Shown here: positions 6,470-7,751 of the stretch, in pieces | Layout of the letters: every line of letters begins with the position of its first letter | Numbering within the stretch: position 1 is the first letter of the stretch | Position numbers and translations under genes: made by a program | Source: UBA3263 sp964508865 | GTDB lineage: Bacteria > Bacteroidota > Bacteroidia > Bacteroidales > Muribaculaceae | Reading direction: 5' to 3' | NCBI GenBank assembly: GCA_964508865.1 | Contig: CAZDVP010000092.1 | Coordinates: forward strand, 1-7,751 | Length of the DNA: 7,751 nucleotides | The notes under the pieces: generated by a model | Databases searched by the model: none | Told to the model about the DNA's origin: nothing | The model's input: only the letters and a program-made list of their open reading frames with translations

Positions 6470-6871
6470 TCAGCTCAAATAGTTCTTGAATGCGCGGGCC
6501 AGCTCTTCGCCGCGGCTCGGCTTGCCGCCGATAAGGTTGACAATGGTCACTTCGGCATCAACAACCATGCGGCCGTCGGGCGCGGTTATCCACTGGTGGA
6601 AGATAAAGCGCGCACCCTGACGCCTGAGGCTCAGGCTGCTGGTGAACTCGCAGCCCAGACCGAGCGACGACAGATATTGGATTTCAATGCGGCGCACAAC
6701 GGGCGACATTTCGCATCGGCGCATGTCGGCAAACGAGAATCCCGCTTCCTGGCAGAATTCATGGCGCGTGTGTTCGAGGTAGTTCAGGTAGCAGGCGTTG
6801 TTGACGATGCCTTCGGAATCGACCTCATAGTCGCGCACTTTCATTTTCAGTTCAAATGCTGCTGAATCCAT
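6470..6871 (-). CDS. Hotdog-fold acyl-CoA thioesterase (YbgC/4HBT type)
   Basis: This 133-residue cytosolic protein of the 4-hydroxybenzoyl-CoA thioesterase family is predicted to hydrolyse an acyl-CoA thioester. The active-site region runs from VRDYEVDSEG (12-21) to NNACYLNYLEHTR (24-36), with D18 in the place of the catalytic Asp. I22 replaces the His often seen in GHVN. The rest alternates strands typical of a hotdog fold (IEIQYLSSL at about 62-70, then RFIFHQWI). I start at the ATG at 6871, not at an upstream in-frame TTG at 6880, because that TTG overlaps the predicted -7 promoter box. This gene leads the operon with dprA, five bases downstream. The substrate is not known. Confidence 0.88.
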   Translation of the reverse strand: MDSAAFELKMKVRDYEVDSEGIVNNACYLNYLEHTRHEFCQEAGFSFADMRRCEMSPVVRRIEIQYLSSLGLGCEFTSSLSLRRQGARFIFHQWITAPDGRMVVDAEVTIVNLIGGKPSRGEELARAFKNYLS

Positions 6872-6877
6872 TGGGAG

Positions 6878-6909
6878 CAAATTTACGCACTTTTTTGCAA
6901 TCTGCCAAA
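6878..6909 (-). promoter_or_regulatory. Bacteroidetes-type promoter of the thioesterase-dprA operon, nearly leaderless
   Basis: On the minus strand, TTTG (6909-6906), 20 bases, then TAAATTTG (6885-6878), with the ATG six bases further on (6871). Both boxes match the Bacteroidetes -33/-7 consensus exactly. It sits in the 53-base gap after crcB, so the thioesterase operon has its own start, with a leader of only a few bases. Confidence 0.75.
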
Positions 6910-6924
6910 TCTATTTGAGTCCAA

Positions 6925-7290
6925 CTATCGCATCAGGGCGCGCCCGGCAAAGGTCAGGGCTATGCCGCCGCAAACCGACAGCAGCACATAGCCCACGGCC
7001 CAGAGCGTGCGCCCCGAACTCAGAAGCACTTCAGTGTCGGCCGAAAAGGTTGAAAAGGTTGTCAGGCCGCCGCAAAAGCCGCTGACCAGCAGCAGAACCA
7101 GCGCGGGGCTGAGCAGCTGCGAGCGCTCGGCGGCGCCGAGCAGCAACCCAATCAGCAAACAGCCCAGAAGGTTAACGGCCAAAGTGCCGGCGGCCGACGG
7201 CCAGACCGATGCGGCAACACGGCAGAGCAGATAGCGGGCGCAGCTGCCCAGGGCGCCGCCGGCGGCGACTAATAGAAGATTACGGACCAT
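6925..7290 (-). CDS. crcB: Fluoride ion channel CrcB (FluC)
   Basis: This 121-residue four-helix membrane protein of the CrcB/Fluc family exports fluoride as a dual-topology dimer in the inner membrane. Signature stretches are GGALGSCARY (11-20), GTLAVNLLGC (35-44) with the channel Asn (N40), and GFCGGLTTFSTF (71-82), whose two phenylalanines (F79, F82) line the fluoride path. The length is typical. The start ATG is at 7290, preceded by A-rich sequence rather than a Shine-Dalgarno. It starts only 15 bases after the T-run of the rplQ terminator, leaving no room for a fluoride riboswitch and no clear promoter of its own. Expression may depend on read-through of the ribosomal operon terminator. 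Confidence 0.93.
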   Translation of the reverse strand: MVRNLLLVAAGGALGSCARYLLCRVAASVWPSAAGTLAVNLLGCLLIGLLLGAAERSQLLSPALVLLLVSGFCGGLTTFSTFSADTEVLLSSGRTLWAVGYVLLSVCGGIALTFAGRALMR

Positions 7291-7305
7291 TTCTCTACTT
7301 TTTAG

Positions 7306-7344
7306 AAAAATTTGAGGAGGACGGCGTTAGCCAACCTCCTCAAA
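7306..7344 (-). terminator. Intrinsic terminator after rplQ
   Basis: On the minus strand, TTTGAGGAGG (7344-7335) pairs perfectly with CCTCCTCAAA (7320-7311). The 14-base centre can fold further (GGC, loop TAAC, GCC). A run of five T (7310-7306) follows directly. It lies 34 bases after the rplQ stop and should end the ribosomal protein operon. Confidence 0.9.
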
Positions 7345-7377
7345 CACATATAAATTATTGAAGAAACTGCGAATTGT

Positions 7378-7751
7378 TTACTCTTCGGTTTTGGGTTCTT
7401 CAGCTGCGGGAGCTTCAACGGGAGCCTCAACGGCTGCGGCGGTCGAGCTCTTTTTGCGCGAGCGGCGGGTGCGGCTCTTCTTAGTGTCGGCCTTCTTGGC
7501 GTCGAGCAGTGCCTGGTTGTAGTCAACGAGTTCGATGAAGCACATCTGAGCGTTGTCGCCGAGGCGGTTGCCGGTTTTCAGGATGCGGGTGTAGCCACCG
7601 GGACGGTCGGCAATCTTCTGCGAGATTTCGCGGAAGAGTTCAGAAACGGCATATTTGTTCTGAAGGTAGGAGAAAACGAGGCGACGGTTGGCCATGTTGT
7701 CCTCCTTGGAGCGGTTGATCAGGGGCTCGGCATACATGCGCAGGGCCTTGG
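7378..7751 (-). CDS. rplQ: 50S ribosomal protein bL17, 5' end outside window
   Basis: The last 123 codons of bL17 are visible, a protein of the large ribosomal subunit near the exit tunnel. Family sequence runs from KALRMYAEPLINRSKEDN through RRLVFSYLQNK and VSELFREI to DRPGGYTRILK and IELVDYN. After that comes a tail of about 40 residues: a basic part (KKSRTRRSRKK), then an Ala/Pro/Glu-rich acidic end. Such tails are usual in Bacteroidetes bL17. The frame stays open to the window edge, so the apparent start at the ATG at 7737 is internal and the true start lies upstream. It is normally the last gene of the rpoA-containing ribosomal operon, which agrees with the terminator that follows. Confidence 0.96.
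   Translation of the reverse strand, partial: KALRMYAEPLINRSKEDNMANRRLVFSYLQNKYAVSELFREISQKIADRPGGYTRILKTGNRLGDNAQMCFIELVDYNQALLDAKKADTKKSRTRRSRKKSSTAAAVEAPVEAPAAEEPKTEE

Noticed and set aside
7291..7377. Fluoride riboswitch upstream of crcB
   Set aside because: The space is taken by a perfect intrinsic terminator, and no fluoride-aptamer-like sequence is visible.

Overview
The window looks like a chromosomal segment from a Bacteroidales bacterium, possibly of the Muribaculaceae type. Evidence: promoters of the Bacteroidetes form (TTTG about 20 bases before TAnnTTTG), almost no Shine-Dalgarno sequences, a long Ala/Glu tail on ribosomal protein bL17, a DUF2490 outer-membrane barrel protein, and a FucP-like sugar transporter. 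The genus is an inference. All recognisable genes lie on the minus strand, so the biological reading order runs from position 7751 down to 1. No stretch over about 105 bases lacks a gene. I saw no tRNA, rRNA, CRISPR array or insertion sequence.

Layout in transcription order. (1) The 3' part of rplQ (bL17), ended by a strong intrinsic terminator. (2) crcB, a fluoride channel, starting just after that terminator. (3) A housekeeping run from its own promoter: a hotdog thioesterase, dprA, and a uridine phosphorylase-like gene. (4) A compact low-GC cassette 7 bases after the phosphorylase stop: a DUF3791 protein, a DUF3990 protein (ADP-ribosyltransferase-like) and a second DUF3791-like protein, joined by two ATGA stop/start overlaps. 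(5) An operon with its own promoter: a VTC-type polyphosphate-polymerase-domain protein, a five-helix DUF4956 membrane protein, and a secreted DUF2490 barrel protein. (6) An MFS sugar transporter that runs off the left edge of the window.

Two segments stand out as poorly understood systems. The DUF3791-DUF3990-DUF3791 cassette looks like a small accessory module, possibly toxin-antitoxin-like: a candidate NAD-using enzyme sits between two divergent paralogues that share ISxLA and LHxxxSRYL. The VTC-DUF4956-DUF2490 operon combines a predicted cytosolic phosphate-polymer enzyme, an inner-membrane protein and an outer-membrane barrel, which could form one envelope-spanning pathway.

Two further oddities. 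The MFS transporter carries an insertion of at least 110 residues after its seventh helix, ending in a Cys-x3 repeat with eight cysteines in 28 residues. Two promoters share exactly the same geometry (TTTG, 20 bases, TAAATTTG, 6 bases, ATG), predicting transcripts with almost no leader.
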